Shown here: in pieces, positions 1 to 14,047 of the stretch
How the letters are laid out: each line of letters opens with the position of its first letter
How positions within the stretch are numbered: position 1 is the stretch's first letter
Assembly: GCA_023105745.1 (NCBI GenBank)
Contig: JALGQZ010000006.1
Coordinates: 64,524,316-64,588,315 of the forward strand
Direction: 5' to 3'
DNA from: Austropuccinia psidii
Taxonomy: Eukaryota > Basidiomycota > Pucciniomycetes > Pucciniales > Sphaerophragmiaceae
DNA length: 64,000 bases
Made by a program: the position numbers and the translations under genes
Notes under the pieces: model-generated
Database searches by the model: none
Told to the model about the DNA's origin: nothing
The model's input: the letters and a program-made list of their open reading frames with translations, nothing else

Positions 1-3000
1 TAAAAGTGATTATGATATGTGATATGGATCCCATATCCCACTAGAAAAAGACCTACAGGGAAATTTTTTTTGAAGTATCTTATAATTTGAATTATGGGAC
101 CATTAAATACCACCAAATCTGTTCTAGAATATATATTGGTAATCATTGTGAAAAAAATAATAATTTCATATTTTACATTCCCAGGATCAAAATCTAGCTG
201 TTGGCCAATATTCTACTTGAAATAAACTTACTTGGAGGCAAATTTACAACATTTTTGAATATTAAGAGCCAATATTTAGGATCTATATGTTCAAAAAGGC
301 AAGGGCTGATAATATTGAATTTAATTTTGAGAATTATTAGAAGGAACTTCCAGAATTTTTTTGTAGCTTATGTTTCAAAATATCCATGATAAAGAGGTTA
401 TGGCATAGATTTTATTTTTTATTTTTTTTAGAAATCTGGATTTTCAAGTGGAAGTCAAAATAAGTCCTTCTTTTAATGGTTTAGAAAATAATATAAGTCA
501 AGCCCATCATGTATTTGGGGAGTTTTCAATTATTGAAATATGAGCTAAAGGGGAATTATTTTTGATTCATATTTTTAATTCAATTATCCATTATGATAAA
601 TAAAAGATTATGAATCAAAAAGAGGTATGTTAACTCTTTTAGTGAATAATTATTTTCAAAATGTGGTTTATAATTTCACCTCAGAAAAATTTCTATAATC
701 TGCATCTTTTCATATTTTTCCCTTAGTAAAGCCTCCTTATTATAAGCTCTCAACTGTCTTTGCATGAGCTCAATAACTTATATTCATAAAGAATTATCAT
801 ATAAACCCTTCAATTTTTTATTTATTTCTTTTTTTATTCAAAACGTTTTCTTTACCATAAAATAGATTTTAACTCCCTTTTCAGTTTAAAAATATGGATA
901 CTCAGATTTTTTCCCTTTTCAAAGTAGTGAATATTGGTTCTGGTAGATTTCCTTGGTATTATTTTCTATAAATTAACGCCTAATTGGGTGAAAAATAAGG
1001 AATATATAGCATATTAAACATATGGGAAGTATAAGAGGATTGTTGAGCACATGTAAATATCTCTTTAACCATCAAAAATCTGAATACCATCTCCTAGAAT
1101 TTTGATAAAATCAAACATCTTAAATATTTTGGAAAATCTACCATGCTCTAACATAATATTAAGTCATTAATAATGAAATACTATATTACAAACCCTGGAA
1201 AGAAGATTTACTTGATTTGGAACAAAATGTCTAAGAACATCAAAAATAATATATTTTTAGCTCAGTTCACTCTACAGAAAGAAAATATCTATCTAGTAAT
1301 ATCTATTAAAATGGAATTTATTTGTGCTGTGAGAGTATTTATACTTAAATTTGAGTCAATATATGAAGGATATACAAAGAATTAATGTTAAAATTAAATC
1401 TACTAGAAACCTCTCTATAAACCAATTTTAAAGCATATAAAGGTAGTTATGAACATTTTTAATCTATAGCTTTTAGAAATGCACTCTCAGATGACCATCA
1501 TGAGACCAAAAGACTTGTATCCAGTATTTTTTCCCAAATTCTTACTCAGATCAAGGGTAATTAATTAGGCAAGAAAAGGTATTGAGCCATTAAATTTAGA
1601 ACTTTTTATTCTAAGATTTAATTGGAAACATCTTTCACTATTCTGGGAATAAGATATTATTGAAAAATCTCTCAGGTTATTTTTTCCTTCTCGTTGATAG
1701 CTATAGTTGTCTTAGAAGCTCTCCACAGAAATTAATTATAATGAGTTCATGTTATAATCACATGGAGAAAATCTTTGAGACTTGTTTTGGGAAAAATAGC
1801 CCCAGGAAGTTCAGAAATTCTATTATATATCTTGTATTCTTATTTTTTAGCTAGATGAAGAATCTAGTTCTTTCTTACTAATAATATCATTAATATACAA
1901 CTAAATATTATACCTACTTGATCATTTTACTTGAATATAATAATCTAAGAGCTGATGATAAAATTTTTATTCATTACTTTTTCCACAAGATACTTACGGT
2001 TATATTTTCAGAATGAAACTCTGTTAGTAATATGACAATTAAGAGCTACTTGTAAGGTGCAGTACACCTTTCTGGCATTTGAAAATTGAATTTCATTAGT
2101 AATCAATTAATGATACTTGTTTCAAGGTAATGATTAATATTATTCAAATTTCTTGATTAGAAATCAATATATCAACTTAAAGAATATTTATTTCGTATAT
2201 GAGAAAATATCTTATTAAGAAAAAGGGGAAAAATTCAAGAAATTCATGGAAATTAGACCTTGTTTAAAAACCCCGCTTAGAATACAAATTGAATAAGATA
2301 TTCTTTCCTCTATTATTGGTAGAATATCTACAAAAATTTAAATGTCTTTCCTGAATTATTATGGAATTCAAGGAAGTGTGCTATAATTTGATTATTTAGA
2401 CGATTAATAAGAAAAGAATTCATGATGTATATTTTTGATGAATCTTGTAATACTAATACAAATTAGATATTCCAACATTTTTATGAATATTTGAGAGAAT
2501 TGAAAGCCTCTTTTTAAAATGATATTAAATTTTCAAAATTTTCGTCATAAACTGTGTCTTTTACGTCAGTTTTCAACTTCAAATAAGACACTTCTGTCGA
2601 TTGTCAAAAAGTAAGTTTGATTTGAATCGTATATTTTTGTATTAAATTAATTAATACTCGCTCTTTAACTGAAAAAATGTGGACTAAAACCAGAATTCAG
2701 GTTTTCTTTCTATTCTATATAAAGTAGAAAGGAGAAAATCTATCTATAAGTACTTTAAGCTAGATAGACACCCTTCCGAAAAATGGAATAAATATTCTTT
2801 TTGAAAAATTAATAAAATTAATTTCAAATTTCATTTTGATACGAGCTATTCTCAAAATAATTATTCTTTAAAACTAATCCATTCCAATTATTTTTCTCCT
2901 TTATTTCTCTGAATTTTCATTGATTAACTACTAATTATACTTTATTCATTATTATTGAAGTAAAAACTAAGCTGATTTTGATTCAGTTAGTTATTCCAAA

Positions 3001-6000
3001 TTTTATATCTACTTCTCGATACATCCTTTCTTTTGGAGCTACAAATAAACAGTAAAGTATTTCCTCAATAAAATACTCTACCATAAGAAAAATTATAGAT
3101 ATTTCAGTAATTTATTTAAGATAGTAATCAGTCTTATAAAGTGATAATAAAGATATCAATAATTTAATTTCATTTGATATCCTATTTGTTGAAACTTCTC
3201 AATCCTATCTTCAATAATAACTAAATATGATGTCCAAAATGATCAAAAGATAGCTTGAATATAGAGTGTAAAAGGTCTCTATTAATGAAGAAATGAGTGG
3301 CGTTAGAAGAGTTAATTTGATTGGCACAATTACTTGAGAAACTAATAAGATCAAGGTAAATTTCTAAGACAAATCTTTGGTGGAACTTAAAAGAAGAGGA
3401 GATATCCACATGAGTCATTAGTTTACAAGGATTTTTTATAATAACATATTTATTGGAATCCATGAACACTACCATTTTGATAGCTTATTTATATTAATCA
3501 ATAGATTTCCTGTTTTTAACTATATTTATTTAATTAATATCTATCAAAACATAATTCTTTTGATTATAATTATTTTTAATCTTATGGTTTGAAAAATGGG
3601 GTTTATTGTACATAAAAGGGAGATGAGATTTTGAGATAGAGGGTTAGGTTGGCATGGGTACAATATTTAAAAAATCTAACTATATCGATCCTATTTTGAT
3701 CAACCTATCCAAGCTATTGATTGCTTGTATATTATCCTTCAAAATACCCCAGCTTTTTCCAGGTTTAATTTCTCTTCATAAGAGGGATTTATATTCTCAA
3801 TAGTTAAATCTACTGACACGTAGTGTGCCATTGTCTCATATCTTAAACGATTTCAGCTATATCAAAGGTTATATTTAATTTTATTAACCATTTATGTCAA
3901 ACGTGAAAGGCTTCTTGTTTCTTTAGTAATGATTGAATAATTTTATCAAGTATTATGGGCTTTTGGGATATTTTTTTATTTTTGTGAAAAATATCATGTT
4001 TGTAGAGATGAAGGCAGGAAAAGTTTGGTCTTTAGAGCTTCTTGATAAAGCCAAAACAAACTCTCTTCATGTATTTAGAATACTTGAAAAAGCTTAGTAT
4101 CAAATAAAATCATTCAAAATTTACTCTGATTTTCCCAGATCAGTAAAATTGAGCTTGAATAATGCTATATGTGTTCTGAGTGAATTTTTGTTGAATCTGA
4201 TACACTTAAACGGGAATATTCTCAGAGAAGTTTTCAAATTCATCTTGTACAGAGATTAAAAATCCAATTAATTAATTATAGGATGTGGATTGAAGGAAAT
4301 TTGACGCCAATATCTTAATTGGGGAATAAATAGACAAATTTAATTATCAGATTAATCCTAGCTACCAATATTATATCTCAATATATTTGGAATTAATAAA
4401 ATGATTTGATTTTTTCTGTGATTTTCAGACTTTCAGATGATTTCAACTCAATGTTTTTGGTAAAGATTATGATAAAAATGATATCATTACTCAAATGGAA
4501 GCACTTCATATGAGAACTCAAATAACCCCAAGCCGTTTCACCAATGAATAAAGAATGAAAACTTCACGGAATAAGTAAAGGATATATTTTCAGCTTCTTA
4601 AAAAATTACCTATCTCTTATGTTTATTATGGTTCTTGAGCTATCTGAGTTAGTGATTTTTTGAAATAGAGAGGGGTTTCAGGCTTTATATTATTCTGGAA
4701 TTGTAATATTTTCATTTATTATTAAAGAAAGAATCACAAAATAATCCCTGAAACCTCTTTTTGGAGGATATTTGGGTTCCAATTAAAATGATTCAAGATT
4801 CATAGATCCTTGATATTGAATTGGAATAAAAAATCAATGGAATATATATTTTCTAACAAGGTGAAAATATGTAGCAATTCTTAAGGAAATGGTTCTGAGA
4901 AATGAAATATAGAGCTTTGAGATGAATTCTCCTTTTTAAATTTAAAATAAGATAATTTAAAAGCAATTATTACCAATCTGTGGTACCCTTTTATCTCTAC
5001 ATATTAAGACCAGGATTATTTTTTGAAATTGTAATTGAACTCTATAAAATAATCATTATTTTCATAAATTTATGTTTTATACATCATATTAAGTTTAACT
5101 CGCAGTAATACTTATCCCTGTTTTGAATATTTATGCTTTCTAGTAAGCCCTTACTTACACAGAGGTCATGTGGTGAAGAGACTAATCATCTCAAACATAC
5201 TCCAAAGTGGATTTGATTATATAGAAGAATTTTTTTAGATTTTAATCCAAGATCCTGAATTTATAAGATTTCTCAATGGAACAATTAATTATTATTAAAT
5301 TATGATTATATTATACTTGTTATTTTTATTTTTAGAATGTAATTGAATATAATTTGGATTATTTCCTTAAAGATTTTCTTTTTGATTAACCCATATTTTT
5401 ATCAATATCATTTTTCAATTTTAGTGTATTTTTTAAATTCCCTAACACTTGTGAGTTGAAATATTGTACCTTAGTATAAATGTATAGGTACTTAATCCTG
5501 ATATTCTTTTTAGCTTTTAATAATAAAGAGAATCATATTTTCTATATTATTTCCAAAAATCTCCTGGAATTGGTTTCTATTGCACATGTAAACAAATAAT
5601 AATATCCTTTATCTAATACCCAGGGGGGGATATTTGTTTCACAAAATATAAATAAGAGGCTCATTTTTCACCTTTACATGAGTCCATTTTCTGAAAAATA
5701 TTTTTCAACCATAAGTTGAGATTGAGCTTTTTGAGGTAAAATTATATTTCTAATCTTTATTCCTTGGTGAAGATGTAGAATTGGCGTCAAGGAATGAAGC
5801 TAGGAGGCTAATTTATTCATTAAAGATTAATCAAGTATGGGGGGTCTTTTTTATTAAAAATTCAAGGATGATTTAACTAAGGAATATATTCCAGCTTCAA
5901 TGGGTAAAACCAGAGTTGGGAGAAAAATAACCTTTAATGATTATTTCTCTTTGATATTATGTCTTCTGTTTCAATTTTTAAATATGTTAAGCTCGATTGA

Positions 6001-8047
6001 GCTTGAGAAGAAATTATTGATCCCCCTTTATTGTGTAAACAGGATATTCAGTTAGGATTCCAAGTATTACACAATTTAAATTCTGAGTAAAATCAGGAAA
6101 AAACCTGTAAAATAATATCACTTTATTAACCTCTTAGGGAATAATATTAAAAAATATGTTCTTCAGGTATTTTTTCTGGATTTACTTTGAATTTAATATG
6201 GATATATTCCTAATAGATAATATTTGAGATTTAAGAAAGGAAAGGAATTTCCAAACAATTCTAAATAAATGCTCAATATTCCTTCAAAAAGCACAAAGAT
6301 AAAATTCCTTATGATCTCTTCATACTTAATTTCTTGAAAAGACATAGGAGACTTCATAGCTTACTTTTCAACAGATATTTCCCTTTAATCAAATAATTAA
6401 GTAATAAATCAAGGATTTATTGAAATTAATAAATACAAATAATTTTTAATTTATTCTTTTAAATAATTTTATTTTCAAAATTTTGTATAGCTAAGCTGTT
6501 AAATGGTCTATTCAAAGATATGGCTGGATCTTTTTGTGTGAAAATATTACAATTTCTGTATTTTGAAAATGGAATTAGTTTTATAGGCAGGGTTTGAAGA
6601 CAGATGACAGAATTCATGGGTGTAGAGCTCTTATTGAGTTTCTTAACCGGAAGCCCCAAATAGATATCTTGAGGCTTAATTTTCTTAAATATTTTGTATA
6701 TGATATTAGAAGAATTTCATAGTTTGAATAGATTCACCTATTATACCGTGAAAGTTTTCTATATCACCTTTTTTACACTAAGGCAAGCATAATTCGACTT
6801 TTACGATCATCATATAGGCTATTACTATGACATGAACTTATAGTAATTTTGAACTGACTGCTAGAAAATTTTAACTCTATTGAAAAAACAAAGAATGAGC
6901 TTTTGAAGCATCAAATATAATTTCCTCTCATACTAAGATATCTCAAATACCATTATTTATTATATCTATATAGCGCATTTTTTTTCTATGTCTTGACACT
7001 TAACTTAACTTATTTTCTTTTCAAGATATAATGAAACTCAAGGAATTGTTTATTCATGATAATATTATTTGTACAATTTATAATTTTGAATTTTCAATTT
7101 AAAAGATTAATTTAAATCTAATGTTTATAATGATTGTATAGCCCATAGCTTCTATTTCTTTTATAAAACTCATTTTTATGAAATTTTTTGCAAAATTTAA
7201 GCTATAAAGTAAATTATTTACATAATTATTGAAAGATGTATTTAATATATTTTTTTAACTCTTGAGATAACAAATTAGGTCATATTTCTAATCTGTAGTG
7301 ACTGTACAAGACATTATTTCAATATGAATTTATATTTAGTATAAATAAGATTCAAGAGATATTTTAAGGAACCCTAAAAGCAATATTTTTTGTTCTTTAT
7401 TCTGTTTTTAAAAATGGATTAGCTTACTAATTCATTTCTATTGTTTGAATATTTCATTGAAAATCTGACAAATTATCATCAAAGGTTTGATTTTGAAATT
7501 AAAGTCTCTCTAAGTTTTAGATATTACATTTCTCCAATTCTTGATACCTAGCAAAAAATGGAATGGCAATTAATCAGACACATGTATTTCCTCAGTTTTA
7601 ATAATAATTTGGGTAATTTATAAGTATTCAAACTTTCATTTATCTCTGAATAGAAAGAAAATGGATCTGCTCTTTCTAAAAAATGATCAAAGCTCCAATA
7701 AATAAAGAATATTCATTATTATATCCTTATTTGAAATTTTTGAAAATTATTTGTTTAATTTTTAGAAATTGGAATATTCAAAAATTTTGAAATTCACTTT
7801 TAAATATTCAAAATACTCAATACCTTTACTTTGAGACTCTGAAGTGCATGAATATTTGATAAGTTTCTGAAAAGACATGCCTTTTATTTATGAGTTTCAA
7901 TTTGTAATATCATTTATAATATAATTTAAACTAGAGGTGTATTGAAATTCTGCTATCTGAATCTTACCACTTTAATTTTTCAATATTCTGTGAGAAAAAT
8001 ATAGCAAATATATTATTTAATTTTACCCTGTGTTAAGTGTGTAAATC
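1..8047. other. AT-rich gene-poor stretch
   Basis: I see no supportable gene here. Open frames are short (under about 85 codons), rich in Ile, Lys, Phe and Asn, and match no family I recognise. CpG dinucleotides are very scarce, which fits old, decayed repeat DNA. No terminal repeats, target duplications or RNA genes could be identified by eye. Ancient transposon remains too diverged to recognise are the likeliest content. Confidence 0.6.
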
Positions 8048-8763
8048 TGTCAGCCTGTGACTCAAAACCAGAGCACAAGCATGAAAGCCAAAATACCAGA
8101 AGCCAATGGTAGAGTAATATACCACCAAAACATGGATCTGAGCCAAAACATCTCAATAGGTATCAAAAGAAAGAGGAAAGTAACCAGCCCCTTCCCAAAT
8201 ATAAAAGTCCAATAGCCATAGGACAAATAATAACAAAGTTATTAAGTATCAAAGCAATTACTGAGCATAAACCTTAACTTTCACCATTCATCTAAAGCTC
8301 AGAGAGAGAGACTGAAAACCATTAAATGGGTGTTTTGATTGAAGCTTTCAGCCAGGGATATCGAATGGTACTAGCCAAACTGAGCTAGCATTAAGAATAC
8401 AGAAGTTATGGCCAAATTAAAGCCAAATATGGGGGAATAAAATATTCCCCTCTCATCTAACTTCTGCAGTTTTAGTGTGAGAGACTTAAAGTGGGGTCAT
8501 TTTGGAAAGAGAGAAATAAGGGCTATCAGATGGTGAGATTTATTTCCCCATAGCTCATCTTGAGCAAATAAGTTCCATACAGAATTGGAGAAAAATCCAT
8601 ATTTGGATAATGGAAATTAAAAATGGTATACCTTGGACATATTTCATGCTATTCATTCCAAATGAGGAGCCATTTTATATACCTAATACAGGGCTACACA
8701 ATGAACCAACTTTGAGCTCAATATCTTGAAAAATGACAAAGCTATGGCAGTTTTAAGGTTAAA

Positions 8764-8800
8764 ATCCCACAGTTGGGCCCATACACCTTTACTGTGGGAT
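8764..8800. repeat. Perfect 10-bp inverted repeat in the solo LTR
   Basis: ATCCCACAGT at 8764-8773 pairs exactly with ACTGTGGGAT at 8791-8800 across a 17-nt loop, so the transcript could fold into a hairpin. It lies inside the family 2 LTR. Function unknown. Confidence 0.7.
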
Positions 8801-8942
8801 ACTTTCCCATATCCTTGAATATTAGATGTCAAATATACAAAGGAGCTTTTTTATCCTTCAATACCCCATATTTTGGTCAATTTGGTGTCCCATAAAGTTT
8901 CTGTACATAATTCTATGCATCATGCACATCAGAAGATGGTTG

Positions 8943-9053
8943 TGTGGTCCCCAAATGAAAACATTTACCCTGCATTGGTGAAAACTACCCATATGTGGCT
9001 TCAACACTACATATGAACCCAATAAATGTTATAAAGCCATTGTGGGGACCACA
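8943..9053. repeat. 11-bp inverted repeat spanning about 110 bp
   Basis: TGTGGTCCCCA at 8943-8953 is the exact reverse complement of TGGGGACCACA at 9043-9053, and the similarity continues imperfectly for several bases on both sides. It lies in the same LTR as the 8764-8800 hairpin and could be a protein-binding or RNA-folding element. Confidence 0.6.
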
Positions 9054-9452
9054 AGCCAGGCCTTGGAAGTGAATAATCTTCACTATTCCTACGTGAACAG
9101 GTCTAGAGGACTTTGTCACCCATTTTCAAGATAGAAAGGGACCCTTCTCTTCCCAAAAGAGGAACAACAATCCTGCTCTTTAGTTCCTATGTGTTGAAAA
9201 TTGCAAAAAAGCTATAATATTGGAAAATAATCAGGTATACTTCTAAGCCTAAGTATTGTAGTCTTTATTATAATAATACAGCTTGTAAAACTGAACCAAG
9301 GGCTTTTAATAGCACTCACCACCACTATATCTTTATATTAAAGCCCATACAACTTATTTTTTAAACCATTTTACACTTATAAATCCATGTCACAGTCATA
9401 GTTAGAGTTGTAAATACCCTTATTATTACTCCATCATAGACTCAGCCTGACA

Positions 9453-10159
9453 AAATCTTATTTTGAGAATTTAAGGTTTTGGGTATAATGAATATTGAAT
9501 ATTTAGGATTGAATTTTGAATTATTGAAATATCCAAGCTGTAATTTCGAGCTCAATCTCTAGTTGATTTGAAAATATGCTGTGTTATTTTAGGTTATATT
9601 ATTTTATTTTAGCAGGTTCATGTAGCTTTCATGTGAATGTTATATAAATTCATTTTGTTATATATGATCTAATATTAACATTCAATTAACAATCTTAAAT
9701 ATTTCTATTCATAATAGCTTAGCTCTTAATATTGGGATAGAATAGTTAATATTTATGTCCTAATTTTTTATCTTCAAAACAAGATCAACTATATAAATGT
9801 GACACCAAAATTAAAAAACTACAATCCCTCAAAATCAGGAAATCTATTTCTACATCATGAACCAATATTTGCATAGCTTATTTATTTTAAAATCTAATAC
9901 TTTGAGAATAATGAAGATTATTTAATCAAAAATTAAAACTTCATTAGTAGAGAACAATCATATTTAAGCTTTTGCACATATCTCCAAACCTTTATTTTCT
10001 GGTTTTTACAATTGAAAACAAAATACAAATTTGAACCTTGTCTTCTCAGAGCTCTTCATATCAGATGCTTTTAAGTAATATAAATAAAATTAAATCACCC
10101 ACTTTTCCCACTAAGATCTAGATGTATTTAATTATAAGAATAATTTTAGACAATGTTTT
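9453..10159. other. AT-rich spacer between two solo LTRs
   Basis: Starts with the second AAATC target duplication of the upstream LTR and ends with the GTTTT duplication (10155-10159) of the downstream LTR. Nothing else is recognisable. Confidence 0.6.
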
Positions 10160-12066
10160 TGTAAGATTTGTCTATGAAGCTGTTGATAATATTACTATTA
10201 ATCAACAGTACTATGACTGTTCTTATAAGATATAATAATAAAAATTACCATAAACACAATTAAATAAACAATTAATTAAGTTTTTTTCTTACTTTTTATA
10301 CACTACTAGTGATTATAACAGTAAGCAGTAATTGTCTACAAGAATCAATTACAAGAAGAATTTAATAATAAAAACTTCTTTATCAAAATAATAAAATTAT
10401 TTTAATAAATAATTATCTTTTACAAGAATAATTATAAAAATAACTCTTGAAGAAAACTATCCCTAGAGAAAAACTTGAAGAATTAAGGTAAAAAGACTCA
10501 CTAATACTCCAAAGAACTTATTAAGGATAATAGTAGAGAAATGTGACAGATAAATGTGGATTTAATGAATCAAAATTGTTTTTTAGCAATATTACAACAA
10601 TACATAGGTTATTCATATAATTTCATGTCTTTCTGATTGATTCTGAAAGAATCAAACACTTAAGAAAAGTTTTAACTAATACTTACTTGTTGGTAATAAA
10701 GGTATATTTGAATAATGTGATGATTTGGAAAAAACAGCAAGAGGAGGCCTCTTTTGAGTCTAAGACAGCTCAAAGACGTTTTCCATGGAGCAAAATGAAA
10801 AGCCAGTGAGTGAGAAAACAATAATCCTTTTTTAATTATTGATTGCATCATCTGTTGTCAGGTAAGATTATCATTATTACTTAATTGATGTTTTTATGTG
10901 ACTACCAACCCATTTATGATTAAGAATAAAAGGAGGAATAACTGTAAATCTTCTTTTATTCCAAAAATAATCATTGATTTCTCAAATTTATCAATGTTAT
11001 TGGAAATTTCATCACAGAGTGTATTTTCTGTGAATTTTTAAAGATTCAGTATTTCATGTGGAATCATCAGAAATGGACTGTAAGTAAACCTTTTAATTTT
11101 CCTTATAAAAGTATAATTCCTTTTGGTTTTATATGAATTATACAGTTCTGAATTGGTCCTGAAAGTTTCAGAAAGATTCATGTAGATTTGTATTTTTAAT
11201 GAATTTTTGAAGTTTTTACCTCATTTCTACATAGAATTGCAAATAGCAGTATATGGCTGGTTGCTATGAGGTAAATCAATGGATACTAGTCAAAAAAGGG
11301 TTTTAGTTACTCTTTTGGGTTTTATCCATGGAAAATAATTAATAATTGACATGGTTACAGGAGTCTAAGTTGCTCTTTACCTCTTTGGCATGTCAAAATA
11401 GCAGCTTATTTGTTATTTTCTTATGATATATTGAGGTTTTGACTTGGTAACCAAGTTCCCAAAAGGTTTTAGTTTACTAATTGGGTCAATATCAGCCGTG
11501 GATCCAAGCTTTGAAGCTTTTATTGCCTCAGAGGCCTCAGAAGTTACATACCCTGGCTCTCTTTGATGTCCTTTGTCCCCCTTGACTATTTTTACATCAA
11601 AATGGAAATTCAGGCTTCAAGTGAGATATCCATTATGGGTGTACCAAAGGTGTATGTAAGAATACCATAATATTAAGTTCCCAAAACATGCAAAACACTA
11701 TTCTTAGCTTATATGTAACATGGGATTTCTTACATTCCCATTATTTTGGAATGAAATTGAGAAAAACAAAAATTTTCACAGATCTTTTATGTGGTATTGA
11801 AGTATTTTCCATATTACCACCTCAAAGAGTTGATTTAAGCTTATTCACTCTATGGAGATACCCTAGGTGGAATTTTTTGTAGATTCCAAATTTGGCCTTA
11901 AATCCATGGATTTACTTAGTCAATGAAAAGTTTTTCATCTTTTCTGAAATCAAAAATTATGAATTTTGAATATATGCATGACTTATGGGTTATGAATAGT
12001 TCAGGATTTATTTTTTGAGATAATTGTGGCCTATTTGGGTATGTAAAATATACCTCAAGGCTCACA
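10160..12066 (-). mobile_element. Solo LTR of the Ty3/gypsy family
   Basis: This 1907-bp block is the same sequence family as the two LTRs of the gypsy element at 49464-63710: start TGTAAG..TTTGTCTATG, a shared internal segment CTACTAGTGATTATAA, and end CAAGGCTCACA. It is flanked by a perfect 5-bp target duplication GTTTT (10155-10159 and 12067-12071), and no internal gag-pol sequence is attached. It is therefore a clean solo LTR. Read in the sense direction of the related element it lies on the minus strand. Confidence 0.88.
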
Positions 12067-14047
12067 GTTTTAATGAACCAAGACAAAGTTGTTCTTTGGC
12101 TATGCTATAATGTGCCAAAATGTTTGTTTATTAATTGAAGTTCTCACTAAATTAAGAAAAAATAAATTTCCCCTCTGGTGAAAAACTGTGAATAAAATAA
12201 CAAAATGAGAATTATTTATGAATATTAATCACATAATTCCATTTTTAGAACTCTAGTCTAATATCCCTCAATTTTCTCCATTTACCTCAAAGCTATCAAC
12301 ATAATTATTCTTATTTAGTTGAAGAAGGTAAAAGAAATAGTTAAATATTATATGACGCTCATAATATAATTTTTATAAAATGCATGATATGAGAAAACTA
12401 AATATAAAACATTAGGCATAATTCACAATTTGGTAAAATCCGGAAAATAAATTGATAATTAAATGTGTAATCTCAATTTCAAATACAAACCATTTCAGTT
12501 TCCATGACCTCATAAATTCTAGATTCTATAAAAACTAATATTTTTTAAAGAATAAATTTGTATTGAAGGTAGAAAACCAAAGAAATGACTCTTAATTCCT
12601 ATATTCAATCCTGATAAATCCAATGAAGACCTCAAATCAAGTAATATTTAGGATTTATTTGTACTATACCTCACTGGGACACTTTTAAGTATCTTTGTTT
12701 CCATATCAAAATAAAATTGGTAACTTTTAATTTAACCTTTATCTCACAGCCATAACTAATTTTTTGATTTTTTCCCAAACCACCGATTTATGTACCACTT
12801 GATGCTATAGAAATTAAACCCAAATTCATGGCTAAAATTTAAAATTTAGCCTATTAAAAAGGTAAAAAACTTGAACTCCTATAATATTTGAAGTATTTTC
12901 ATGAGCTAATAAATTACTAAATCCATTTTATGGTAATTAAGAAGATATTATTTATCTCATGTTGAGTTATTTCTATAAACAGCATTTTTTTGACAAAATT
13001 TCAAAATATTATATATATAATATTAATATCTTACATTGAAATTTGTTTTATTTTCAACATTATAGATTCTGATAAGGTTAAGAATAAAATAAATCAGGAA
13101 TATCTATAGATTAAATCAATTTTAATTGGGGAAGATAAAAGAAAAATTTGTAATAATCTCAAAAAATTCTTAAAACATTAACTTATTGATCTTAAGTGAA
13201 AAAATTGATAACAGAAAAAAGGAGGAACTGGTATTTTATAATGAAATAAAATTATGATTGATAATTGAATTAAAGGTAAGGAAATCATAAAACATGAATT
13301 TTTAATAAGTGATTAAAAATAAAAGATCCTTCATGTTGATTAATAAATGGTGAAACTAGCCAAAAAAAGTTCAATAATTTCAAAAATGAAACAACAATAA
13401 GCTACCTAATAAAAAGAGACAGAAATGTCACATGATAATAAGAATAATTAGTTAAACTAATGTGTAGTATTACACCATTCCAAATTTATTCCCTGTCAAA
13501 AAACCTAGCTTTTGAAATCATCCTAAAAAAGTTTGAAATATCTTAAACCAATGATTCCATATAAAATTTATTCACATAACAGATTACCTAAAGTCTGAAT
13601 GCCATAAAAATCCACTCAATAAATGATAAAACATATTTATCAATTTTATAACCTAAGAGTTTTTAAGAAAAAATACATTACTCATTTATAGTACTACTTT
13701 ATTTTTATTCTGGAAGGAAGACTATCAATTATTAAATAAATGAAAAAATCTGTAAAAATTCTCAACATAATATGAAAAAGCAGAAGTTTTCAATACTTAG
13801 AGAGTTATTAATTATTTATTTAATTAATAAAACATTTCAATAGTAGTTAAGGTATATTACCATTATATATCAGTTTGAGTAAAAAGATAAGTTTTTGAAT
13901 ATATTATTAAAATTTCTATTAGTATTGAAATTAATACTATCATATTAATTTTAATTAAATCTATTGATCAAAGGTATATATTATTTATACTTCTATCAGA
14001 TCTATTGGCCACTAAATGTTACATGAAAAAAACTATTATATTTGATT
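12067..14047. other. AT-rich stretch, nothing recognised
   Basis: A-rich sequence with no ORF of note, very few CpG sites and no family match. It separates the gypsy solo LTR from the second family 2 LTR. Confidence 0.55.

Larger units (their letters stand above)
8048..9452. mobile_element. Solo LTR, family 2, copy 1
   Basis: The 1405-bp unit begins TGTCAGCCTG and ends CAGCCTGACA, the short inverted TG...CA ends of an LTR. It is flanked on both sides by the 5-bp direct repeat AAATC (8043-8047 and 9453-9457), the target duplication expected of LTR retrotransposon integration. No gag-pol sequence adjoins it, so it is a solo LTR left by LTR-LTR recombination. A diverged relative lies at 14048-15465. 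It is more GC-rich than its surroundings. The parent superfamily is not visible from the LTR alone. Confidence 0.82.
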